DNA from: Bacteriovoracaceae bacterium
Lineage (GTDB): Bacteria > Bdellovibrionota > UBA1018
Length of the DNA stretch: 6,475 bases
Direction: 5' to 3'
NCBI GenBank assembly: GCA_023250795.1
Contig: JAHFAB010000054.1
Location: 1-6,475 of the forward strand
Both the position numbers and the translations under genes were made by a program. The notes beneath the pieces are model-generated. The model ran no database searches and was not told the origin of the DNA. It was given only the letters and a program-made list of their open reading frames with translations. This document shows, piece after piece, positions 1-6,009 of this stretch. The stretch's first letter is position 1, and each line of letters begins with the position of its first letter.

Positions 1-698
1 ACCAAAAATTCTGGTTGATCCAATTGGGGTTAGTAGGTCCTGGGATTATTTTTTATGGATATAAAATTCTTGTAAAAAATAAGTTTTTATCGTTCTGGAT
101 TGCTCCTGCTGGACTGGTGTATTGTTTGCAACCTCTTTTTTCTGATTATAAACCCCATTGGGCTTTTGTGGTCTGGTTGCCGGCTGCTTTGGGTTTGACT
201 TTAGAGTGGATGAATCGTCCAAAGAGTTCCATTGCTAAAATTCAGATCTATTATGGAATTCCATTATTGGTTCTGATTCTGGTTTCTTCTCACATGCCAC
301 TGATTTCTTGGATTGACCCAAAGTGGGATATTGCCAGGGACTTATACGGATGGAGTGAGTTGAAAAATTATTTAGATAAAGAAAACTTAAACCATTTTCC
401 AATTGTGGGTTCTCGCTATCAAACAGCTGCTCAGGCAGCTTTTTCAGTGGGAGATTTGGGGCGAGTCACTCTCATTCCAAGAGATACCAAACAAATGGAA
501 GAGTGGCCTGATTTGCATATTAGTTTAGGGCAGGGACCCAGTTGGCCAAAACTTTTAAAATCTATTTTATTTGTTACAGATGAACGTTACGATGCTCCTC
601 CAGAGTTCAAAGAAGCCCTCTGCGAAAAAAAGGCGAAATTAAAGGGGATAAAACCTCAGGCAAAATCAATTGCAGTCTGGCGATGTGATCCTATCTAG
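1..698 (+). CDS. GT39/PMT-family membrane glycosyltransferase, C-terminal part (5' partial)
   Basis: The frame is open from the first complete codon at 3, with no stop and no credible start near the edge (only a TTG at 15), so the N-terminal part lies outside the window. About 231 residues remain. The first half holds three to four hydrophobic helices, including one with the sequence PHWAFVVWLPAALG. The last ~130 residues form a soluble domain containing DPKWDIARDLYGWSEL, then SRYQTAAQAAFSVGD. The His-Trp helix followed by a Asp-Pro...Gly-Trp-x-Glu-Leu segment is what I recall of bacterial GT39/ArnT-like enzymes, which move a sugar from a polyprenyl-phosphate donor onto lipid or protein at the periplasmic face of the inner membrane. 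The catalytic N-terminal acidic loop is not in view, so the substrate cannot be inferred. It is convergent with the motor operon, sharing 8 bp, and is probably unrelated in function. Confidence 0.72.
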   Translation, partial: QKFWLIQLGLVGPGIIFYGYKILVKNKFLSFWIAPAGLVYCLQPLFSDYKPHWAFVVWLPAALGLTLEWMNRPKSSIAKIQIYYGIPLLVLILVSSHMPLISWIDPKWDIARDLYGWSELKNYLDKENLNHFPIVGSRYQTAAQAAFSVGDLGRVTLIPRDTKQMEEWPDLHISLGQGPSWPKLLKSILFVTDERYDAPPEFKEALCEKKAKLKGIKPQAKSIAVWRCDPI

Positions 699-1590
699 AG
701 ACTACCTTGACTAGATCGTTACGAATCCACATATTTTTTGGAGTAGCTTTGGCTGTTTGTTTGGATTCATTTTCAGGAAAAACTGAAACTTTGAACCATT
801 GATTTTTCCAGTCCTGAACAATGAATTTGAACTGTGCATTAGCAATCCCAACAATGGGGTAAGCAAGGCCAGGCCCCGATCTCAAGGGAGAGTGTTTTGC
901 TTTTACTTCTAGTACTAGTGTTGGTTTTTCAAAGGACTTTACTAGTGGTTTTTCGAGCTGTACCGGAGCCATTGCATTGTTTTGAATACGATCCACGATT
1001 TCAGTTTTAGCTTGGATGGGTGTTGGGACATTAGGCGCAACTAAAGTGGGTGCTGCAATGATTTCTGAAGATGTCTGTGGCTCTTTACTTTCGGAAACCG
1101 CTACAGCTCTTGCTTTATTCCAGAGTTCATTGCTTTGGATATAGAGATAGGTTCCTGAGCTTATGGATGCTACAAGTGCCATCCCGATTCCCAGTTTTAA
1201 TAATCTTCTACTGAGTTCTCTTTGGGGCTTTTCGGGTAATGGTTCTGGAAAATCAAGGAAGTTGGAAGAATTATTTTCAGGAGTTGTTTTAGAGCCACGC
1301 GTCCCTGGTTTGACGATTGGTTTAAAAGGGGACTGGGGTAGTGTAGTTTTTTCAGTATGTTTGATGAGATTTTGAGTGGCAGTTTGGCTAAGCAAAGGTT
1401 CTTCTGATGATTCTGGTAATAATACATTTTCATCTTGAGGCGCACGATCTACTTTGATTAAGTTGACGTCAGATTTTCTGACAAGTGCGAAGCCCCCGCA
1501 TTTGTAACACCTTGAAAATGACCAGCCTGAATTTAGCTTCTCATCTGATATTGCTAAGACAACACTGCAATGTGGGCAATTCCATCTCAT
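691..1590 (-). CDS. Zinc ribbon (MJ0042-type)-TM-SH3b envelope protein
   Basis: A 299-residue protein with a clear three-part layout. Residues 1-40 hold a zinc ribbon with C5-x2-C8 and C28-x2-C31 (ending CYKCGG), as in the MJ0042 family. A Pro/Ser/Glu-rich linker follows, then basic residues (SRRLLK) and one TM helix at about 133-151. After a second Pro-rich linker, residues ~226-299 form a bacterial SH3-like domain, with LRSGPGLAYPIVG and the terminal WIRNDLVKV strand. The predicted topology puts the zinc ribbon in the cytoplasm and SH3b in the periplasm, where such domains often bind peptidoglycan or other envelope partners. The start at 1590 is supported by AGGGGAG 8 nt upstream. It is the last gene of the motor train, 48 nt after motB. 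Proteins of this architecture have no assigned function that I know of; an accessory role linking the motor to the cell wall is inference from position. Confidence 0.85.
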   Translation of the reverse strand: MRWNCPHCSVVLAISDEKLNSGWSFSRCYKCGGFALVRKSDVNLIKVDRAPQDENVLLPESSEEPLLSQTATQNLIKHTEKTTLPQSPFKPIVKPGTRGSKTTPENNSSNFLDFPEPLPEKPQRELSRRLLKLGIGMALVASISSGTYLYIQSNELWNKARAVAVSESKEPQTSSEIIAAPTLVAPNVPTPIQAKTEIVDRIQNNAMAPVQLEKPLVKSFEKPTLVLEVKAKHSPLRSGPGLAYPIVGIANAQFKFIVQDWKNQWFKVSVFPENESKQTAKATPKNMWIRNDLVKVVSR

Positions 1591-1598
1591 ATTGCGTT

Positions 1599-1635
1599 CT
1601 CCCCTAGCTTATAGGGTCACAAATAAAAGGGGGAG
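1599..1635 (-). promoter_or_regulatory. Ribosome binding site in a possible RNA hairpin before the zinc-ribbon gene
   Basis: On the minus strand the Shine-Dalgarno sequence AGGGGAG occupies 1605-1599. The segment just after the motB stop, CTCCCC at 1635-1630, is an exact 6-bp complement to it (plus a possible G-T pair), separated by about 25 nt. A second, shorter pairing CCCTA(1616-1612)/TAGGG(1606-1602) with a 5-nt loop also uses part of the same Shine-Dalgarno. The two are mutually exclusive. There is no U-run, so this is not an intrinsic terminator. A ribosome terminating on motB would cover the 1630-1635 arm, so the arrangement fits translational coupling; that is inference. Confidence 0.35.
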
Positions 1636-1638
1636 TCG

Positions 1639-2430
1639 TCAATGGGCAGATGTTGCCGGAGGTTTCGTCAAAGTATTGTCGCTTTCCGGGAAGGGGATCG
1701 AATCCATTTTTGGATCTAAAATTCTGATGACAACCCTACGGTTTTTATTGAGAGCAGTTTCATCCAGTTCACCCGTTTGTTTTCTTTCTGAAACAATGGG
1801 ATGGGTGTCGGCATATGCAATGGCCGTGAGTAATTCTTTTTGAAATCCCTTTTCAATGAAAAGTCTGACTACTCTGGCGGAACGAGCAGCTGAAAGTTCC
1901 CAATTAGATGGATAAAGCCCACTGAGAATGGGTCTGCTATCAGCATGACCCTCAATGACAATTTTATATTTCTTTTTTTCTAACTCCTGTCTTGTTGAAA
2001 TCTTTTCTGCAAATTTTTCAAGTATTTTTTTCCCTTCTACTTTAATGTCAGAACTTAATGTTTCAAAAAAAACAGTAGATTCAAAAAGTATGGACACCCC
2101 TGAGTAATCTGATTTTACAAGTGTTTGTTTTTCTACTCCAAGTTCTTGCAGAATTTGTGTGACAAATTTTGCTGTTTCTTTGGATTCTGATTTATATTCA
2201 CCACCGAATTGTTTGGCAAGAGCTTCTTTGAAACCGTCATATTGAGGAGCATCGAGTTTTGCCATGCTAAAGAGCATGATGAAAAACCCACATAGAAGAG
2301 TCATCATATCTGCATATGAGACCAGCCAATTGGATTCATCATGTGTAGAGTTAGAACGCTCTTCTTTGACAACAATCAATTGAGATTCAGGCTGATTTTT
2401 ATTTTTTTTGATTGGAAAAACATTGGCCAT
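1639..2430 (-). CDS. motB: MotB stator protein, OmpA-type peptidoglycan-binding domain
   Basis: A 263-residue MotB, close to the family's usual length. An N-terminal basic cytoplasmic tail leads to one TM helix at ~36-57, whose WLVSYADMMTLL segment carries the invariant ion-carrying aspartate, here D41 (D32 in E. coli, D24 in PomB). A plug/linker region follows, then an OmpA-like peptidoglycan-binding domain at ~110-238 with the expected EGHADSRP (160-167), NWELSAARSARV (176-187) and NRRVVIRI (230-237) motifs. MotB anchors the stator to the cell wall and, with MotA, passes ions to drive rotation. Its ATG overlaps the motA stop by one base (TAATG) with AAAGG just upstream, so the two are translationally coupled. 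The last ~25 residues are a Pro/Thr-rich tail. All essential residues are present, so the stator should be functional. Confidence 0.95.
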   Translation of the reverse strand: MANVFPIKKNKNQPESQLIVVKEERSNSTHDESNWLVSYADMMTLLCGFFIMLFSMAKLDAPQYDGFKEALAKQFGGEYKSESKETAKFVTQILQELGVEKQTLVKSDYSGVSILFESTVFFETLSSDIKVEGKKILEKFAEKISTRQELEKKKYKIVIEGHADSRPILSGLYPSNWELSAARSARVVRLFIEKGFQKELLTAIAYADTHPIVSERKQTGELDETALNKNRRVVIRILDPKMDSIPFPESDNTLTKPPATSAH

Positions 2431-3212
2431 TAGGCAGCCTTTCTGATGACTCTATCTTTTGGCAGTAAGAAAGAATTAAGGCTTTCTCTCATTGTGATGG
2501 GATTGACTTGCGATTTTAACATCACCACACCTTCGACAATCATTCGTCTGAGGGCGATTTCGTCTTGGGTTCTTTCAGTTAGGTTTTCAGCGATTGGGAT
2601 GAAAACTAAGTTAGCCAGAGCAATCCCATACAAGGTACCGATGAGTCCCACAGACATTGCGGGTCCAATGAGTTTTTGGCTATCGGGTTGCCCAATTTTT
2701 TGGAGTAATCCAATCATGCCGAGCGTAGTTGCTAAAAGCCCAAAAGCGGGTGGAAATCTCCCAATGGTTCTAAACATATTGGCTTCATGCATGTATCTAG
2801 ACTCAATGGTTTTTAGTCTTTGCTCAAGAGCAGTTCGAATTTCTTTTTCTGAGAGAACTCCGGATCCCACTAAAGAGACGGCTTCTTTTAAAAACGCATG
2901 CTTAAGGCCTGGAAGTGCGTCATTGATTGCTGTGATCCCAATACTTGCTTTTTTGTTGAGTTCTAATAATTGCGAGACAACTCCTTGGAAGTCTACTTTG
3001 TTTCTTCCTAAAACTCTCAGAATAAAAACTTTGAGTAATGAGAGGACTTTAATCAAAGGAAAACTGATACTCGCTGCAGCGGCAGTTCCTCCCACTACAA
3101 TGAGAATACCGTGAAAGTCTAGGAAAAATCTCATGTCAGGGGTTGTGGCCTCGAGTGCCATGTACATGATTGTTACGCCGAAAATCAAACCAAATACAGA
3201 TGAAAAATTCAT
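2430..3212 (-). CDS. motA: MotA/PomA-type stator protein
   Basis: A 260-residue, four-TM ion-channel subunit of the MotAB stator. TM1 is ~5-20, TM2 ~33-52, TM3 ~152-172 and TM4 ~185-207, with the cytoplasmic loop between TM2 and TM3. The two mechanically important prolines are present: P155 in PPAFG (P173 in E. coli) and P206 in VFIPIAEN (P222). The IGPAMSVGLIGTLYG block resembles PomA, but one of the two adjacent Thr residues of PomA is Gly (G192-T193), as in proton-type MotA, so the coupling ion is uncertain. I chose ATG at 3212 because AAGGAGG lies 10 nt upstream, the start falls 2 nt after the preceding stop, and the protein then begins directly at TM1. A longer frame would need TTG at 3248 and a 34-bp overlap. 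It lies between the cyclic-nucleotide sensor and motB. Confidence 0.94.
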   Translation of the reverse strand: MNFSSVFGLIFGVTIMYMALEATTPDMRFFLDFHGILIVVGGTAAAASISFPLIKVLSLLKVFILRVLGRNKVDFQGVVSQLLELNKKASIGITAINDALPGLKHAFLKEAVSLVGSGVLSEKEIRTALEQRLKTIESRYMHEANMFRTIGRFPPAFGLLATTLGMIGLLQKIGQPDSQKLIGPAMSVGLIGTLYGIALANLVFIPIAENLTERTQDEIALRRMIVEGVVMLKSQVNPITMRESLNSFLLPKDRVIRKAA

Positions 3213-3214
3213 GA

Positions 3215-3724
3215 TTAAGCGGCCTCCTTTTTTAACGCTGTTTTCCAAAGTTGGTATTGACTGATGACATAGTTGTCATCAAGTTCTCTGAGACGGTTTA
3301 CTAAGTTATGAATGCAAGTTTCATAAAATCTCATTTTGAGATCTTTAGATTTGTTCAGGAAATCATTGAATGTATCTTTTGAAATATAAAAGAGGTAACT
3401 TTCTGTGAGTGCTCTGACTGTAGCTGATCTTGGGTTGTCGTCAACCAATGACATTTCTCCAAAAAAACTTCCATTCCTGAGTTGTCCAACATCATAAACT
3501 TCACCGCTGAGTTTATTCGTTTTAAAAATACCGACCATTCCATTTAAAATAAGGTAAAGCCCCCAAGTCAATTCTCCTTCTATGATGACGTTTCCATAAG
3601 CCTCATAGGTGACACCAGTTCCAAGGGGTATAAGTTGAGCGAGCTCAGTGTCTGTAAAAGACTTTAGAAGTTTTACTTCTTTGAGCATCTGAACACTGGG
3701 TTTTACTGAGTTAGAGTTTACCAT
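3215..3724 (-). CDS. Stand-alone cyclic nucleotide-binding (CRP/FNR-type sensor) protein
   Basis: A 169-residue protein made of one cyclic-nucleotide-binding domain (~18-125) and a C-terminal helical tail. The phosphate-binding cassette is intact: FFGEMSLVDDNPRSATVRA at 87-105, with E90 in the place that holds the ribose 2'-OH and R99 in the place that holds the cyclic phosphate. This suggests real cAMP or cGMP binding, though the sequence does not say which. No helix-turn-helix follows the sensor, so it is not a CRP-type transcription factor. It more likely acts by protein contact. The ATG at 3724 overlaps the rotor-like gene by 7 bp, with AAAGG 7 nt upstream, and its stop is 2 nt before motA. 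Being placed between rotor and stator genes makes it a candidate second-messenger switch or brake for this motor, comparable in logic to c-di-GMP-binding YcgR; that role is inference. Confidence 0.9.
   Translation of the reverse strand: MVNSNSVKPSVQMLKEVKLLKSFTDTELAQLIPLGTGVTYEAYGNVIIEGELTWGLYLILNGMVGIFKTNKLSGEVYDVGQLRNGSFFGEMSLVDDNPRSATVRALTESYLFYISKDTFNDFLNKSKDLKMRFYETCIHNLVNRLRELDDNYVISQYQLWKTALKKEAA
3223..3229 (-). promoter_or_regulatory. Strong Shine-Dalgarno deciding the motA start
   Basis: AAGGAGG on the minus strand (CCTCCTT on the plus strand) lies 10 nt before the ATG at 3212, inside the last codons of the upstream cyclic-nucleotide-binding gene. It is an essentially perfect ribosome binding site and is the main reason for preferring the 260-residue MotA over a TTG-initiated longer form. 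Confidence 0.85.
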
Positions 3725-6009
3725 CCCGCAACCTTTTTGATTTTTGTGATTTCGCCCGTATTTTGACCCTCTTGCATGGGGGGAGTGTTTACGTTGGCGC
3801 CAAACATTCGGTCATTAGTTTCGACAAGATTGATCAAACCTTCATTGGCCATAATTTTCATTCTATTCAGTATTTTTCTTTCAACAGCTTGATAGGCTTC
3901 TCGGCTCAACGCGCTCACATGTGTGAGTTCATCTTCGAGCTCTATGACTAGATCCTTTGGAGATTTTGAAAAAATTGTGCCGCGAATTTCATTGGGTGCT
4001 CCCTTAAGGAATTGGAGAAGTTCATCATGTCTCAAACTTAATACAACTTCTAAGAGCTGACCATCTCGTAAATATTGTAATGTATCTAAGCACACTAGTT
4101 TTGCTTTTATAGTGCGTGCACTGTCAGGATTACTCATTTCTAGATTTTTAATGACTGATTTCTGCGCAATTGGACCTGTTCTTTCGAGTAAGTTTAGTAG
4201 AACATCAGAGCCAGGTAAAGCCTCTGTATTGAGTTTTGGATTTTCTCTGCGTTTTCTCTTGAGAGCATGTGCGACGTTAAAGATATAGTCTCTTGGCAAA
4301 TAGTCTATTCTTGAAAGTTCAGTGAGTAAGTTCATTCGGGTAGTTTCATCCAGTTGTGAATAAATTTTTGATCGTTTTTGAGTGTCACATTGAGTGAGAA
4401 TAATTGCTTTTACTGTGAGAGATTCATTTCTGACGAGTTCTAGTATTTGGAGTCCATCCATTTCAGCTAAAAAGTCAAAAAGATTGGATGAGCGACTTCC
4501 CATGACTATGAGTTTCCCTGAGACTGTTCTGTGATGTAGTTTATGAAGTAAATCTAATTTCTCATCATCGTTGAGTTCAATTGTATTTTTGGCGTAAAAC
4601 TCCATGAGTTCAGACATATCGCTTTGTAAGCTCGGGTCTCTGAGCATTTCGATGACTACGTTCTCTCCAAATAAATAGATGTATTGAGCAGTCGTTTCGA
4701 CACCTTCTTCAGTGAGGATTCTGGAAAATACATATTTAGCCACTTTGGGCTGTTGTGCAAAGATGCTCATGAGTTCTTCTCTAAGCTTTTCTATTTCATA
4801 GCGTTTAGCAAAGAGTAAGGCTTTCTCACCGTGCGTGAGGTTTTTATCATCAACAATCCCTTTATATGAACTAGGTGCTGAGTTTGAGACTGGATCCGAA
4901 GTTAGACTCTGGATGACTTTATGAACACTGGCTCCAGTGCCACTGAGCTTAGGATGAAAATTAGAAGCAGTAAGAAAAATGAGCAAAGACAATATAGAGC
5001 AAGCAAAAATCAACCCATAGACTTTAAACTTTTGTAATTCGACTTGAACAGCATCCCCATTTTCTACTCTTTCTATTTTTTCAAATCTTTCAAAATGTTC
5101 TTGTTTTACATTATTGTCTTTATTTGTATTTATGGTTGAGGTGTTGTTTTGAGCGTTAGACTTAAGATCACTGATCTCTTTAGAAGTGCTGTCTTGTCCT
5201 TTTTTTCCTTTAGTCAAGAGTAGTTCTTCTTCAGTGCTCTTTGGATGTGGAAATTTCATGGCCTTTCCACTGAGAGTGACATTTTTGAGATAATTTGTTT
5301 TTAGTTTTGCCATTTCTAAAATATTTTTTTGTTCATCTGGACTCAGAGTTATATCCATGAGAATGGTTCCAGAAATATTTTTTAGTCTCAATGCTACGCC
5401 GTTATCTTGTATGAACTCTTCTCCTGAGCCAAATTGAGCTTCTTCTGGATTAACCCTTTCAGTTTGCAGTTCAAAATTAGCAAAAAGACAATGTTCAGGG
5501 CAAAACTGTCGAAACAAGTCATCGAGTGTGTTTTTGAACTGTTTTGAGATTTTATCTCTCAGTTCAGAGATTTTTGCAGCTGAGCCTATCGGTTGAGGAA
5601 AATGCGTGATCTGAGTTTCTACTTTGACAGGAAATTCGAGAGTGTCCAAATACTGTTGGATGAGTTCTAAAAGCTTACTTCTCGAAATAGGCCCTACTTG
5701 CTCGTCAATCAATAGCTTTAGCCGAGCTGAAGAAGGTGCCAGGGCAGTAATACTTTTAGGATCTACATCGTCAAATCCAGGGGAAATCTCATCTGGAGAG
5801 GTGAGATCAACGTTTGCTATGACGGACATGAGTTTGCATTCGTCATGACAGAATTTCTGAAGCACAGGTTCAACGAGATTCTTTACTTGAGTCTCTGCAT
5901 CACGTTTAACTGCTTCAACAGTGCTAGATTGATTGTATTTTGCCTGCGCAATTTGTGCAGTAAGTGACAATACTAAAATCAATAGCGATTGAAGAAGTAG
6001 CTTTTTCAT
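3718..6009 (-). CDS. FliF-FliG-like fusion: membrane-anchored motor rotor protein
   Basis: A 763-residue protein. Residues 1-23 are a signal peptide (possible AQA/K cleavage) or first TM helix. Residues ~37-140 and ~150-256 are two related periplasmic domains, each with FC-x3-C (C54/C58; C170/C174) and each ending FP(Q/H)P. A Ser/Asn/charged linker leads to a TM helix at ~329-348. The cytoplasmic part contains a segment IFAQQPKVAKYVFSRIL (~416-432) resembling the FliG-binding tail of FliF. A FliG_N-like segment (YLFGENVVIEML, 444-456), a FliG_M-like domain (~508-590) and a FliG_C-like domain (~600-730, with FLKGAPNEIR and LEDEL) follow. Free FliG is ~335 residues and has no signal peptide or TM. 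The EHPQ site is E529-S-L-T. Start: AAGGAG 12 nt upstream, ATGA overlap with the TPR gene. FliG homology is fairly sure; the FliF part is argued from layout and the tail motif. Confidence 0.82.
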   Translation of the reverse strand: MKKLLLQSLLILVLSLTAQIAQAKYNQSSTVEAVKRDAETQVKNLVEPVLQKFCHDECKLMSVIANVDLTSPDEISPGFDDVDPKSITALAPSSARLKLLIDEQVGPISRSKLLELIQQYLDTLEFPVKVETQITHFPQPIGSAAKISELRDKISKQFKNTLDDLFRQFCPEHCLFANFELQTERVNPEEAQFGSGEEFIQDNGVALRLKNISGTILMDITLSPDEQKNILEMAKLKTNYLKNVTLSGKAMKFPHPKSTEEELLLTKGKKGQDSTSKEISDLKSNAQNNTSTINTNKDNNVKQEHFERFEKIERVENGDAVQVELQKFKVYGLIFACSILSLLIFLTASNFHPKLSGTGASVHKVIQSLTSDPVSNSAPSSYKGIVDDKNLTHGEKALLFAKRYEIEKLREELMSIFAQQPKVAKYVFSRILTEEGVETTAQYIYLFGENVVIEMLRDPSLQSDMSELMEFYAKNTIELNDDEKLDLLHKLHHRTVSGKLIVMGSRSSNLFDFLAEMDGLQILELVRNESLTVKAIILTQCDTQKRSKIYSQLDETTRMNLLTELSRIDYLPRDYIFNVAHALKRKRRENPKLNTEALPGSDVLLNLLERTGPIAQKSVIKNLEMSNPDSARTIKAKLVCLDTLQYLRDGQLLEVVLSLRHDELLQFLKGAPNEIRGTIFSKSPKDLVIELEDELTHVSALSREAYQAVERKILNRMKIMANEGLINLVETNDRMFGANVNTPPMQEGQNTGEITKIKKVAGW

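Noticed and set aside
771..788. TTTCAG/CTGAAA hairpin as a terminator for the glycosyltransferase gene
   Set aside because: Six-bp AT-rich stem without a following T-run, located inside the coding part of the opposing gene; likely chance.
1163..1843. Small plus- and minus-strand frames inside the zinc-ribbon and motB genes
   Set aside because: Shadows of genes with clear family motifs; no ribosome sites or domain signatures supporting them.
2446..3114. 222-codon open frame on the plus strand opposite motA
   Set aside because: It lies wholly antisense to a well-conserved MotA, has no recognisable domain, and its openness is explained by the codon use of the real gene.
3213..3248. Longer MotA beginning at TTG 3248 (12 extra residues)
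   Set aside because: It would overlap the preceding gene by 34 bp and has no good ribosome site. ATG 3212 has AAGGAGG 10 nt upstream and starts directly at TM1.
3215..3724. CRP/FNR-type transcription factor
   Set aside because: The sensor domain fits, but after residue ~125 there is only a ~45-residue helical tail and no helix-turn-helix.
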